Assembly (NCBI RefSeq): GCF_016802725.1
Contig: NC_052664.1
Span: 17,442,405 to 17,506,404 of the forward strand
DNA: 64,000 nt
Source of the DNA: Solenopsis invicta
Lineage: Eukaryota > Arthropoda > Insecta > Hymenoptera > Formicidae
Reading direction: 5' to 3'
A program made the translations under genes and the position numbers. Below the pieces are notes generated by a model that saw nothing but the letters and a program-made list of their open reading frames with translations, ran no database searches and was not told the DNA's origin. Shown here one piece after another: positions 24,901 through 32,866 of the stretch (the stretch's first letter is position 1; each line of letters begins with the position of its first letter).

Positions 24901-26067
24901 AGATTTTATCAGAAATGTTATTTAGACTCGAGACCATTTTTTTTTAAATTTTTTATAATGTTTTTATCCGCTTATGTTACAGTCGAGGCTGATGAATCGC
25001 CAACGGTAGTGCTCGACCGGGCCGACGCCACGGCACCTTCTCAACGACAACCCACAGTGTCCCCGGATCCGTTCCGCGACGTCATCAAAACCGAACCAGC
25101 CCCCGACTTACCTTCGCTGATCGAAGACATGATCCCATATCTGGTTGAACGCGTCATCACAACGCCCAGGTCGACGACGTCCGTGACGGCTTCGAAGACT
25201 TCGGCGCAAGGCTTGGTGGGCAATCAATTACAACACCCGTCCAACTTTGACTTTATGGAACAGGTGCCGCTTATACAACCGCCCTTCGATTACGGCGAGG
25301 AAACGATCGACTCCTCTTTCCTAGCGAAGATGAAGTACGGAGTGAACCGTGAGGCAGCTTCGACAGATACCGTCTCGCTAACGTACGATTCCAAGGATCA
25401 GATCCTGGATCGCGAGCCCTCCGAAAATCCTGAGGCAGACGTCTTCGATTACGACGGAACAGCATTGACCAAGTTAAATCGCACGACCGACAGTTCGAAG
25501 TACGATTTCCATCAGAGCAATACTACGGAGCAGAAGTTCACGAAGGGAAACGTATCCGGGACCGACGATCTCGATAGAAACTTCAACGGCGAAGAGGACA
25601 ATCGTAACACGACGAGATACGACAATCGTACTGAAACGGATAATTTTCCAAGTGAAGATGGAAAGACCACCGAGGACGCTGAAGACGCCACTATCTTTTC
25701 TTTGGACAGTGTCCTTAAGCTGCTGTTTTCCTCGAACACCACCAGTTCGAGCAACAAGCTGGCCGAAACCACGAAGAGACCGAACGTTTCCTCCATTAGC
25801 AGTGTACGAGAGGAGGATCAGGAAATTCTCCTCGCGTCATCGACGAGTACGGAAAGGTTAACCGAGAAGACGGAAACTGTCGAGACATCCTCGAAGGTTC
25901 TCGACAATGAGATACCAATGTCCGTGGGCAGTTTGCTGAAGCTGGCGGGTTGCAATATATATGGGCGAATGTATCGCGTCGGTAGAATTATCACGGAGCT
26001 CTCGAGTCCCTGTGAAGAATGCAGGTGCACGGAAATCGGTGTCCGATGCGAACAATTGAAATGTTAA
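9704..26067 (+). CDS. Tnc: Tenectin-like secreted VWC-domain protein (whole gene, 13 exons joined)
   Basis: Joined exons: 9704-9907, 10256-10348, 12929-13114, 13193-13231, 16578-16769, 18904-18998, 20079-20312, 21292-21729, 22334-22590, 23955-24133, 24447-24572, 24666-24857 and 24983-26067. Every junction has AG/GT borders and compatible phase, giving 1105 uninterrupted codons to the TAA. The protein has VWC domains 1-3 near the N-terminus, a long Ser/Thr/Asp/Glu-rich stretch with many NxS/T sites, VWC 4, a second mucin-like stretch and a half VWC at the C-terminus. VWC domains are extracellular cysteine-knot-like modules. Insect Tenectin (Drosophila tnc) combines about five VWC domains with Pro/Thr/Ser-rich linkers and acts in cuticle and tracheal lumen matrix, so the architecture fits. 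I see no RGD motif, although fly Tenectin is reported to have one. The start codon and signal peptide are missing from the model and must lie upstream. A kielin/chordin-like or other VWC mucin is the alternative name. Confidence 0.72.
10256..10348 (+). CDS. Tnc: Tenectin-like exon: short charged linker
   Basis: Acceptor ttacag, donor gtattt; 93 bp, phase 1 to phase 1. It encodes 31 residues rich in Glu, Arg and His (for example MEAEDEAKHVHHSRTEG) linking VWC 1 to VWC 2. The codon split at each border makes Arg on the left and Gly on the right, leading directly into the first Cys of VWC 2. No domain is recognised. Support comes from splice-phase agreement and borders, not from similarity. Confidence 0.65.
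10349..12928. other. Tenectin-like intron
   Basis: AT-rich, no coding signal. Holds the hairpin at 10506. The minus-strand frames at 11276-11636 are low-complexity chance frames. Confidence 0.65.
10506..10571. repeat. 66-bp hairpin in a tenectin-like intron
   Basis: aatacagttacttaagaaaa pairs with the inverse cttctcaagtgactgtatt with about three mismatches over 20 bp. It lies in the intron after the exon at 10256. Confidence 0.5.
12929..13114 (+). CDS. Tnc: Tenectin-like exon: VWC domain 2
   Basis: Acceptor tatattag, donor gtgagt; 186 bp, phase 1 to phase 1. It encodes a full VWC domain with ten cysteines: CLHDGIQYGSGSAM, CEYCYC, RCVRPKC, LPGC and CCPVAYNC. The Tyr-Asn-Cys end is shared with VWC 3. 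The real exon starts upstream of the in-frame ATG at 12970, because the first domain cysteine lies before that codon. Confidence 0.85.
13193..13231 (+). CDS. Tnc: Tenectin-like microexon (39 bp)
   Basis: Acceptor ttcttttcaag, donor gtgagt; 39 bp, phase 1 to phase 1. It adds 13 residues (HHPSTMAPVSGN plus a split Gly) between VWC 2 and VWC 3. The upstream intron is only 78 bp. Both flanking exons are also phase 1, so the exon could be skipped without a frame change. It is too short for ORF searches and is easily missed by gene finders. Confidence 0.7.
13232..16577. other. Tenectin-like intron with duplicated segment
   Basis: Holds the two related GC-rich segments (13785 and 15048). No exon found. 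Short frames at 13945-14228 and 15196-15566 are not convincing. Confidence 0.6.
13785..15185 (+). repeat. Two diverged copies of a GC-rich segment in one intron
   Basis: The segments at about 13785-13925 and 15048-15185 share, in order, gtgtaac, aagaagagt-like, gacacttgctcc/gacactttgctcc, gatagccga, gttcatttaa and cccgg. They are clearly related but diverged and lie in the same intron, separated by 1.1 kb. They could be a local duplication or two copies of a dispersed element. Confidence 0.45.
16578..16769 (+). CDS. Tnc: Tenectin-like exon: VWC domain 3
   Basis: Acceptor gatcgtccag, donor gtgagt; 192 bp, phase 1 to phase 1. It encodes a complete ten-cysteine VWC: CRVGERTYVEGEMV, CDNCFC, RCVPLAC, LQGC and QCCPSTYNC. 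The reading is continuous with upstream intronic sequence (open from 16427), but the first domain Cys follows the acceptor directly, as in VWC 1 and 2, so the shorter exon is preferred. Confidence 0.85.
16770..18903. other. Tenectin-like intron
   Basis: No gene seen. It holds the TIR element at 18408 and a small atatatctgccgaat palindrome near 17750. Confidence 0.65.
18408..18838. mobile_element. TIR element with ctgagagaaaaa ends
   Basis: tacgctgagagaaaaacaa at the left and tttttctctcagtatacg at the right form terminal inverted repeats of about 20 bp around about 390 bp of AT-rich DNA. It ends shortly before the exon at 18904. Related ends (cactgagaaaaa) occur at 35308 and 53023. Confidence 0.5.
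18904..18998 (+). CDS. Tnc: Tenectin-like exon: linker with KATQNYASYAF segment
   Basis: Acceptor cattcaag, donor gtacgt; 95 bp, enters in phase 1 and leaves in phase 0. It encodes about 31 residues, GSIEVKATQNYASYAFVSKD followed by YAKFRKETNFF, with C/G-ending codons quite unlike the AT-rich surroundings. The border codon becomes Ser, continuing the YNC end of VWC 3. The segment is Tyr/Lys/Phe-rich and not mucin-like. No domain is recognised. Confidence 0.7.
18999..20078. other. Tenectin-like intron with an unexplained open frame
   Basis: A 123-codon + frame at 19224-19595 has no recognisable motif and AT-type codon use. I treat it as chance. Confidence 0.5.
20079..20312 (+). CDS. Tnc: Tenectin-like exon: Ser/Thr/Asp/Glu-rich linker
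   Basis: Acceptor ttgttcag, donor gtgcta; 234 bp, phase 0 to phase 0. It encodes 78 residues starting PAIDQSTNPPVEGRGHRVVE, rich in Thr, Ser, Asp and Glu (SVATYSTAWPSTMETDIMD and repeated TT/AT pairs). This is typical of a mucin-like, potentially O-glycosylated spacer. It does not start at the ATG at 20130; the 17 codons before it are in frame from the acceptor. Confidence 0.72.
20448..20692. mobile_element. Foldback MITE, family A, copy 3 (in a tenectin-like intron)
   Basis: 245 bp, ends tacacagaaaaaa and tttttctgtgta. The arms contain the same blocks as the other copies (ataatcttaaacagacac on the left, atgtctgtttaagattat on the right). It lies in the intron between the exons at 20079 and 21292. 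Confidence 0.8.
20791..21100. mobile_element. TIR element with aaataaggtaa ends
   Basis: The left end has a tandem pair of gtatataaataaggtaagt. The right end carries the inverse (ggtccagttaccttattt). There are about 300 bp between the ends and no coding capacity. Confidence 0.45.
21292..21729 (+). CDS. Tnc: Tenectin-like exon: acidic mucin-like linker
   Basis: Acceptor gttcgtcag, donor gtaacg; 438 bp, phase 0 to phase 0, 146 codons. The first part is Ser/Thr-rich (LSSNTESTVSFESTLASTKD). The middle is strongly acidic and low in complexity (NDENEGAGGDENKNASENEE), and the end is STNAGETFIPGEKFSENSTLIK. NAS and NST are potential N-glycosylation sites. The long open frame on the opposite strand (21288-21764) is the mirror of this low-complexity coding sequence and is not a gene. 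Confidence 0.75.
21730..23954. other. Tenectin-like introns around the exon at 22334
   Basis: Two introns, 21730-22333 and 22591-23954. AT-rich. The minus-strand frame at 23274-23576 has no recognisable product. Confidence 0.65.
22334..22590 (+). CDS. Tnc: Tenectin-like exon: linker with DYDYDY acidic tyrosine motif
   Basis: Acceptor gtgatatag, donor gtgact; 257 bp, phase 0 in and phase 2 out. It encodes 85 residues plus a split codon (METIGKRPVTSPSSTILMPD near the start, NPIRSIPPDIEAILNITHRE later). It ends with EKGEDYDYDYGERLLPPSLP. Tyrosines flanked by Asp/Glu are the usual context for tyrosine sulfation in secreted proteins; that is an inference. The next exon supplies the third base of the border codon and makes Arg. 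Confidence 0.72.
23955..24133 (+). CDS. Tnc: Tenectin-like exon: Pro/Val-rich linker
   Basis: Acceptor tattgtag, donor gtattt; 179 bp, phase 2 in and phase 1 out. It encodes RIIPFVAADALVKDKDVPSS, then EARYPPGSVVVPPELQPTDT and FYDIATQENRFSPPVETEG. The phase fits both neighbours. Proline-rich spacer; no domain recognised. Confidence 0.72.
24134..24446. other. Tenectin-like intron (313 bp)
   Basis: AT-rich intron with nothing else visible. Confidence 0.7.
24447..24572 (+). CDS. Tnc: Tenectin-like exon: short linker before VWC 4
   Basis: Acceptor ttggtag, donor gtattt; 126 bp, phase 1 to phase 1. It encodes 42 residues (GGFVPREPPYFDVPYRSTDL, then NLEIGTGVTVVPQITNLHQK). Introns on both sides are short (313 bp and 93 bp). 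No domain recognised. Confidence 0.72.
24666..24857 (+). CDS. Tnc: Tenectin-like exon: VWC domain 4
   Basis: Acceptor cgaactag, donor gtatat; 192 bp, phase 1 to phase 1. It encodes a complete VWC with ten cysteines: CHFEDMEYRHGEILP, CIICMC, VCSSEKC, IGC, and KCCGKIVC at the end. The open frame runs into the 125-bp intron, but phase and domain end place the border at 24857. Confidence 0.87.
24983..26067 (+). CDS. Tnc: Tenectin-like last exon: mucin-like region and half VWC domain
   Basis: Acceptor gttacag; 1085 bp to the TAA at 26065-26067, entering in phase 1. It begins VEADESPTVVLDRADATAPS and continues for about 310 residues rich in Thr, Ser, Asp and Asn with many NxS/T sites (NRTT, NTTEQ, NVSG, NRTE, NTTSS). 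It ends with a VWC start: AGCNIYGRMYRVGRIITELS, PCEECRC, VRCEQLKC, then the stop. Only six of the ten VWC cysteines are present; the C...CC...C half is missing. Either the protein really ends in a half domain, or a further exon was lost. A decayed copy of this end lies at 27690-27900. Confidence 0.85.
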
Positions 26068-26223
26068 TCGGATAATCAATTCGATGTCGCTGTAAAAAAA
26101 GAAAAACGTCTCGCGAATGCTCGAAGTCTGATAAAATAAGAGTGTTCCGTCGACCACATTGAAAGTGCTTACATGTTGTGTGAAATATTTTTGAAAAGGG
26201 ATAAAACGTTGCTTGCAATTTAG

Positions 26224-27106
26224 CAGTGCCGGGAAAAATAATTACTTGAAGTAGAAGATAATAATAGACAAATATTTATTTAAAAGATTTATAAACAATA
26301 CAAATTAAAATAAGTATTTTGTGTAATATAATATAAAAAATGCAAATAGTGTTTAATTCATATTTATTTGAAATAAAAAGGTATCTGTTTCATATTTCGA
26401 CATATCTTGGATAAATAAGTTTTCTCTATTTTCTATTTATTAAAAGTACAAGATAGAAAATAATAAATTTATAGCCTGTTTTTATATTTCAAATCGTTTT
26501 AAATATAATCTCAAGATGTTATGAACCAAATATATATTAGCGTTCTTAAGAATATACTTAAGACGATTTTGAAAGAGACTTGTTTTAAGAACGGGTTATA
26601 ATTACCGGCTATAAAACTAAAATAATCGACATTAATATGACTAAAATAATAAATTCACTTATTATTGATTATCAAGATTGCGTTCCAAAATTCACACTGC
26701 CAGTACTAAAAATTTATAGTATACGTAAAATAAACTATACATTTTTAGTACTTGTATATTGAAACGCAGCCGAAGTAAATAATCAATAAGAAGAAAATTT
26801 ATTTTGTAACATGTTTATAGAAAAATGAGTTACATGTTGTGTATATCCATGAATTAAATGATATTTCATTTTAGTCTTACAATTTTTTTTTGTTTTGTAC
26901 TTTTAATAAATAGAAAATAAAAGAAAATTATCTATAATATATCGAGATGTAAGATAAACATTTCATTTCAAATAAACGTAAATATAAATATTAAACAATA
27001 TTTCTTTTATATGTACAAAACGCTTATTTCAAATAGTATTTTTTTATCGATATCACCTTTAAATAAATATTTTTATTAAACCTATTTCAATTTTTCCCTG
27101 GCACTG
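26224..27106. mobile_element. 883-bp palindromic (MITE-like) element
   Basis: The left end begins cagtgccgggaaaaata and the right end is its inverse (ttccctggcactg). Imperfect inverted similarity continues inward for most of the element, for example gaaataaaaaggta against its inverse near 26960, the pair around 26440/26900 (tctatttattaaaagtacaa and inverse), and a central hairpin at about 26660-26790. No coding region. CAGTG-type ends recall hAT elements, but I see no clear 8-bp target duplication. It lies directly after the tenectin-like stop codon, possibly in the 3' UTR. Confidence 0.65.
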
Positions 27107-27689
27107 CAGTGATAATACGATCGTATTTTTTTTTAAATTTACCTCCTGTTTAATTTTAAATTTTACAAAGTTTATAGTAACAATAAAAAAACTCTACAAT
27201 GTTTTTCGATCTAAATAATTATAAAATCTCGGAATTATCTGCACAAAAAAAAGAGAAAAAAAGGAACATCTATATAAAATTAGATTAAAATATGGAAACG
27301 ATATTCTGATTTAAATAACTTCATAATGGGACTTTACGAAGATTGTAAAGTTTGAAAATTTTTAAGTCTAAGATTTTTTTATTGTGAATTTTACCGAATT
27401 AAATGACCAACGGCTTTATCACGATGAAGTAGAAATATGATTACTCTAGCATTTATCTTTATACCTTTAAATTTCGTAGAAATCCGTCGAATTCCACAGA
27501 AAACGTGTAAAAAAAACTTTTTATTACCTGTTTAGCTTATATAATTTTGGATGTTTGAATTTACTCTGACCATACACAAATCGATTCACTATTGATATAG
27601 TCAGATGCTGTCTGAAACTACGAATCTCTGAAACTAACAAGACGGCCTTGTTGTTATATCGCCAAGACATCTTGGCAGAGCGATGAATC

Positions 27690-27900
27690 TTCGGCCAGAA
27701 CTTCGGACAACTTGGACCACGTAATTATCCAGGCAGAACCGATAGACTCAGTCTCGATGACCCTCGATAACGAGACACCGAGGTTCGTGGTCAGATTACT
27801 CTAACTGGGTGTAATATCCGCGCCGGGTTGTACCGCGTTGGTCGCATCATTACGGAGTGTCTCTCTAAGTTTTCGTCTCAAATGCGGTTGCGTCACAAGC
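27690..27900 (+). pseudogene. Decayed duplicate of the terminal tenectin-like exon
   Basis: The translated segment reads LDNETPRFVVRLL, a TAA stop, then GCNIRAGLYRVGRIITE. It lines up with LDNEIPMSVGSLLKLA and GCNIYGRMYRVGRIITE at the end of the true last exon (25900-26000). After that point the match continues in another frame (RLKCGCVTSGFM against EECRCTEIGVRC) and meets more stops. The copy therefore has at least one in-frame stop and one frameshift and is not functional as read. An 883-bp palindromic element lies between the two copies. Confidence 0.7.
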
Positions 27901-28378
27901 GGATTTATGTAAACCGACGAAACTTAGGCGTCGGATCCTTAATTGTTTGGATGCCTCACAGATCAATTTTCTTCGTGAATATCCCTCGGCTTCGGAACAA
28001 AATGTCTGAAGAATGATAAATTATCTAAAGAATCTTTTAAAATTTATAAAAGAAAAAAGTAAAAGTCGCGATTCAGAAATTCTCAGTAGTCCTCAGTTTT
28101 TCCGATCGTTTTTCCTCGTGTTCGAGAGGTTGTAAAAAGTAGATTACATATTGTAGAAAAGAATACTCCACTAATATTTGCAGCGGTTTTTTTGTCAATT
28201 AAAGATTAATGGCAGTTTGACGTTCTTTCGCTTTTTCTGCGAATATCCGCACGTAATTGACCTTTTCTTTCGATTAGAGCTTTCGCTTGTATAACTCGTT
28301 CTATAGTTTGCCGCGGTTGTCATCTCTCGTCTTATCCCGGGATTTTCAGATTTCTCCTTCTAATTTCTTTCGTGCCTG

Positions 28379-28417
<39 letters not shown>

Positions 28418-31400
28418 GTATCGGCGAGCATTATTCCCAGGACGTCGCGTCGCGCGGTGGTCATAAACGCGGGCCTTAGGAGAATCCACGTCCTGGCAGG
28501 ATCGATCAGGATTGTAATTGTGAGGAATAGTCCTTCCGTGCCTCGAAGGATAAGTGGATGAAGGCGGAAGTTAGCGCGGTATTCGCTCGCCACGACCGCC
28601 TTTCCTCTTTAATGGGAATTATCCGTCTATATACTGGCGGGGTGGAGACGGGGGTGCCGTTTTGATTTATCTTCGTAATTTATCTCTCCAGACCGAATGC
28701 AAAAGATATCAGGTTGGAATACTATGGCAGCAAAGAAAGGAGAGGGAAGAAAAAGAGAGAGAGTAATCATTCGGCGCGAAGACGCTCTTACAAAATTTAA
28801 ATCGTCCCGCTAAATTCTACACCTTTTGCAGACAAATTAGATTTGTGGCGCATGTGAGCCAGCCATTGTTTGTGATTTGTGAACATTTATAAAAAATTAA
28901 AAGTTTGACGAAAGAGAAATAATCTGCATAAGCCGAATCTCTTCGAGTGTTGAATAATCTTCTGCTTTTTTATCACACAAATCGATTATTCAATTCTGAT
29001 TGGAAAAGTTATTTGACACTGGAAGAACTTAGTTATGGAGATTTTTTTCATAATTTTGTCAATTTTCTGTAAATGTTATATCATGAATGATAGTGCTTTA
29101 TACTAGCTCTTAAGTTATTATAACGATCTCAGTAGCATCACTGATTCAAACTGGAATCTAATAAATCAATATAATTAAGATATCTTGTTATATCTTATCA
29201 TTACACATGTATACAATGCATGCAGGCGCGATCCAAGATCAGTCAGCAATGAATATTGTTATCAATGATGCTAAAATAATTTTACACAGATCATGACGTC
29301 GATTCAATAAATATTACTCATCATTTTCAGCATTATTTTTTGAATCGGCGCTGCCATTAATTAAGGGTAAATTAAAACTAATAAGTATAACATTACGAGA
29401 CACATATAGATATTTGCATCCGTATTCTGCTGTAACTGATATACTGTATCGAGAGTTATAAGAATGCTTTGTTGTGATTTATAAAACGTTGTATTATTAA
29501 ATCTTCTGAATGTTTTCACTTTTATACGTTATATTTTTTTAAGCGTCGAGATGTTCTCGAAACTTTTAATATTTCTTTCAATGTCTTATATATTCATTAG
29601 AGCGTAAAAACACGATCCATTAAAATTAGCGATAAATAAGGCTTTCATGATAAAAAATAATCTTATTAAATTTTCGCAAATAATAAAAACTTGCATTTTT
29701 GAAAAAGAAACTCATTAGTTACGTTTGTCGATAATATATTATTGACTTCAAGCTTGAAAATTGGCTTTGCTTTAAATGCCGTACACAGAGGCTTGTACTA
29801 TACATATATATATTATATTCGTTGTAATAAACTTTTACATTATCTTACCTTTATTTTCTTGCGCTTGGTTTTTTTTTCTTACTCCTCTTTTTTCCGTAGA
29901 AAATATCGGAATATGAGGCATTTATATTTTTCCGATAAAATTAATTTTCACAAAGCTGCTCAATTACTCTGTATTTTTAATCAAACCTATTTAATAAAAC
30001 ACAATTTCTTTTAGTTTTTCCAGCGAAAACATCATTTCTAACAACATCGTAAAAACTTCATGGAAATTATTTTAACACGTAAAATATAAAATAAATAAGT
30101 AACAATCATATTATTAAACTAATGTAATGAATGTACATCGTAGAAATTGTTTGGGAAAATGAATCTCCAATAAAAGAGGCTGCTTATTCAATCAAAATTA
30201 ATGCGAAGAGTTAATTACAAACCTAATTAACTCTAATCTTCAAAATATCATGCCCTCGATATTCTACAGAATGACAGATATTGAATGGGAACAGTTAATA
30301 ATGTGAATATTGAGAGGAGCATAATATATAGATGATGGAATCGAGGTTGTGCGAATTTTGTAAAATGTCATGCGATTCGCTCAAATTTTATTGCAGGCAG
30401 TCGATTGTTTCGATATATGTATAATGAAGATAACGGGGTCTCACTATGTATGTATACTCTCGCGGCGAAATCACAGTACGTGTGCACGTGTGTGTGTAAT
30501 CATATATTTATATTCAATAATTTATATTTACAAGATTTTTAGTAATGTGTAATCATGTCGACGATAACACTAACATAATCACAGCCAGTTCGTCTCATGT
30601 AACACTGATAATAAACAAGTAGGTATACGAGTATACGATTAACTGTCCGGGAGAACACATTACTTTTTCTCGCATATGGCATTACGCTCTATATCGTTAC
30701 GTGCTTGCGTGTAATTACGCGCAATTATCATTTATTTCGGCACTAATATTTCTCTGACCGCGCGTCACCGGCAATTTTCTTAATGATCCTCAAATGTTAA
30801 CAAACTTCAAAAGCGACTAGAGGTATACTCAAATTAAGTAAAAGCTATCGATTAAATCGCTTAAACAGCAATTTCGTGAAGCGGGCCACGATCGTTATTC
30901 CTCCTCCCCTCCCCCTTCCCCTTTATCCTCTTTAGCTTCGTCTAATGGTTTATCAGAGAATTCCGGCAAGCATAAGTTTAACCGAGCTATTAATTTAAGC
31001 TGTAATAACGATAATTTATGTTACCGTTCGATGCGTGGCGTCGATCGTTGGCTATGATGAATTGAAGCGGAGAGAAACAACACGGTCGAAAATTGATGAA
31101 CGCCTCCAAATCCATACGCACACGAACTCTCTTAACAAACACTGCACATCGTGATTAAAGATGCTACGCTACCCTATAATTATTTCGCAAGACTTACAGC
31201 TTCGTAAATAGAAACGCGATTATCTTTGCGTTATGATTATGCTATAAAAGATCTTTTCTCTTGCACACTTATCGGAAAACATGGCAGGACTCCGGCTCAA
31301 CGGAAGTGAAGGAATTCAATTTGGACTCCTAATTCCGTTACCATCTCGCTCTACAATTAGTTGATAACGTCAAAAGATGATTCGGGATTACGATGTTATT

Positions 31401-32458
31401 TCTACGACAGCGAATTAGTTTGTACGGAGAGTTTACAATTTCGCAGCTCGAGATCAGTCGCGCGTTGTTAAACTTTGGTTTATTAACGATCGATACATTT
31501 ATCTTGCCATTATTAAAATTTTCGTTATATCATAACACGTTTACGTTAGTAATATGATCGCTTTATTTTATACATCTTCTTATACATCTCGTACACGCTA
31601 AATTGTTAATATGAATAAGTAAAAGAATGAAAATGTCTCATTGTCAACTTCCTCAACGTTGCGACGTACTAGCTTCAACGTACTCGAAATCGCGATTCCG
31701 ACCACGCGAGCCATAACAATATCGTCCTCCTCTTTTCCATTTATTTCAATAAATTACTTCTCGCATCCTACATTAATCGTTTGCCACCGCTGGATAGACT
31801 TACGTACACCGCCAACGCATGTCCCTTCATCCTCGTTACCCTTGCTACGGGAGAGATTTTTCTTATTTTTATACATTTCACACATTTCGTCCACGTACCG
31901 AGATCGATATAACGAAAAATTATTGCGAATTGTGTTGTTATGTTGTAAATGCTGCAACCCGATCCTATCAGGCGCTTATAGCCGGCAGTTTTAAACGTCT
32001 TATCTGTCCGTAGAAAAAATCGCAACGTTCACGAATGTTCGTAATATCAAATTTATCAAAGTATCAGGCGCGAAGAGTAACCTCCTCAACCGCATAGTCC
32101 GTCTAATGAATCCTCGACATCCTAGAAATTCTAATGGCAGCGAGTAGCACGAACAAGTTCGACGAGCCGTCGATCTTTGGTGTTTCGTCCTATCGACTCG
32201 CTGAGCGTAACACTCGCTCAAGTTCCTTCACAAGCGTCTCAGTGTACCGATCACACGATCCCACCCTGGAGTGAAATGTTAAAATTTTCGTACGGACTCC
32301 CTAAAGTCGCAATCGCGTGTCGTTTCAGCGTAATTCGTGTCTAATGGATGATGAGACTGATTTGCACGAGATTCACGTGAGATCTGAGAGGTGAGGAGTG
32401 GAAAAGTTCACTGGCAGTTACGGGATCGATCGCTCGGATCCCGTGAGTTCGCACGAGC
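27901..32458. other. Intergenic DNA between the convergent genes
   Basis: The tenectin-like and rhomboid genes converge here, so both 3' UTRs probably lie in this interval. Composition is mixed, with a GC-richer patch at 28250-28700 around the TC microsatellite. I see no gene. Frames at 29742, 31641 and 32000 are not convincing. Confidence 0.6.
28386..28412. repeat. (TC)n microsatellite
   Basis: About 13 TC units. It creates an artificial Arg/Glu run in a minus-strand frame. Confidence 0.95.
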
Positions 32459-32548
32459 CTACTCGAACACGCTCTCGGCGGCCTCCCGGATCTTCACGAT
32501 CAGGAAGGACCGCCTGCAGAGCTTGACGAGCATCTCGATCCTCTGTCA
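32459..32548 (-). other. In-frame extension after the rhomboid TGA (candidate readthrough)
   Basis: After TGA (32548-32546) the same frame continues for 28 codons, QRIEMLVKLCRRSFLIVKIR then EAAESVFE, to TAG at 32461-32459. Codons are C/G-ending like the exon before it. The peptide is basic and amphipathic, like a natural cytosolic tail. The base after the stop is C (TGAC), the known leaky context. Explanations are programmed readthrough, a recent TGG-to-TGA change or a sequencing error. Confidence 0.6.
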
Positions 32549-32866
32549 GGACGGCTTCCTGAGCTGCGGCAGGGCGATCAGGTAGACGTTGCCGAGGATG
32601 GCGCCGACGATCAGCAGCATCACGCTCACGGCCGAGAGCAGCCGTACGTACCGCACGAACCTGCGGCCCCGGGCGTCCTTCTTGCTCTGATTCGGGAACA
32701 CGGCCAGACCCAGAAGCGGACCCGCCAGCGCGCCCGCGACGTGCGCCGCCCAACCGACTCGGCCGCATCCGAGCAACGCCGGGATGGGCAGCGACGCGAC
32801 GTCCGCACCGGCCAGCAGCAGCACGGCCCCGAGACGCCAGCCGGCGTAGCGCAGTTCGCCGTGACA
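32549..32866 (-). CDS. Rhomboid exon 4: TM5-TM7 with catalytic histidine
   Basis: Acceptor cattgcag; 318 bp, 106 codons up to TGA at 32548-32546. It encodes residues 195-300, starting CHGELRYAGWRLGAVLLLAG. It includes VGWAAHVAGALAGPLLGLAV with the catalytic His and GxxxG helix packing, a basic loop (QSKKDARGRRFVRYVR), and TM7 (LLSAVSVMLLIVGAILGNVY). It ends PQLRKPS. The sequence stays coding-like beyond the stop. Confidence 0.88.
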
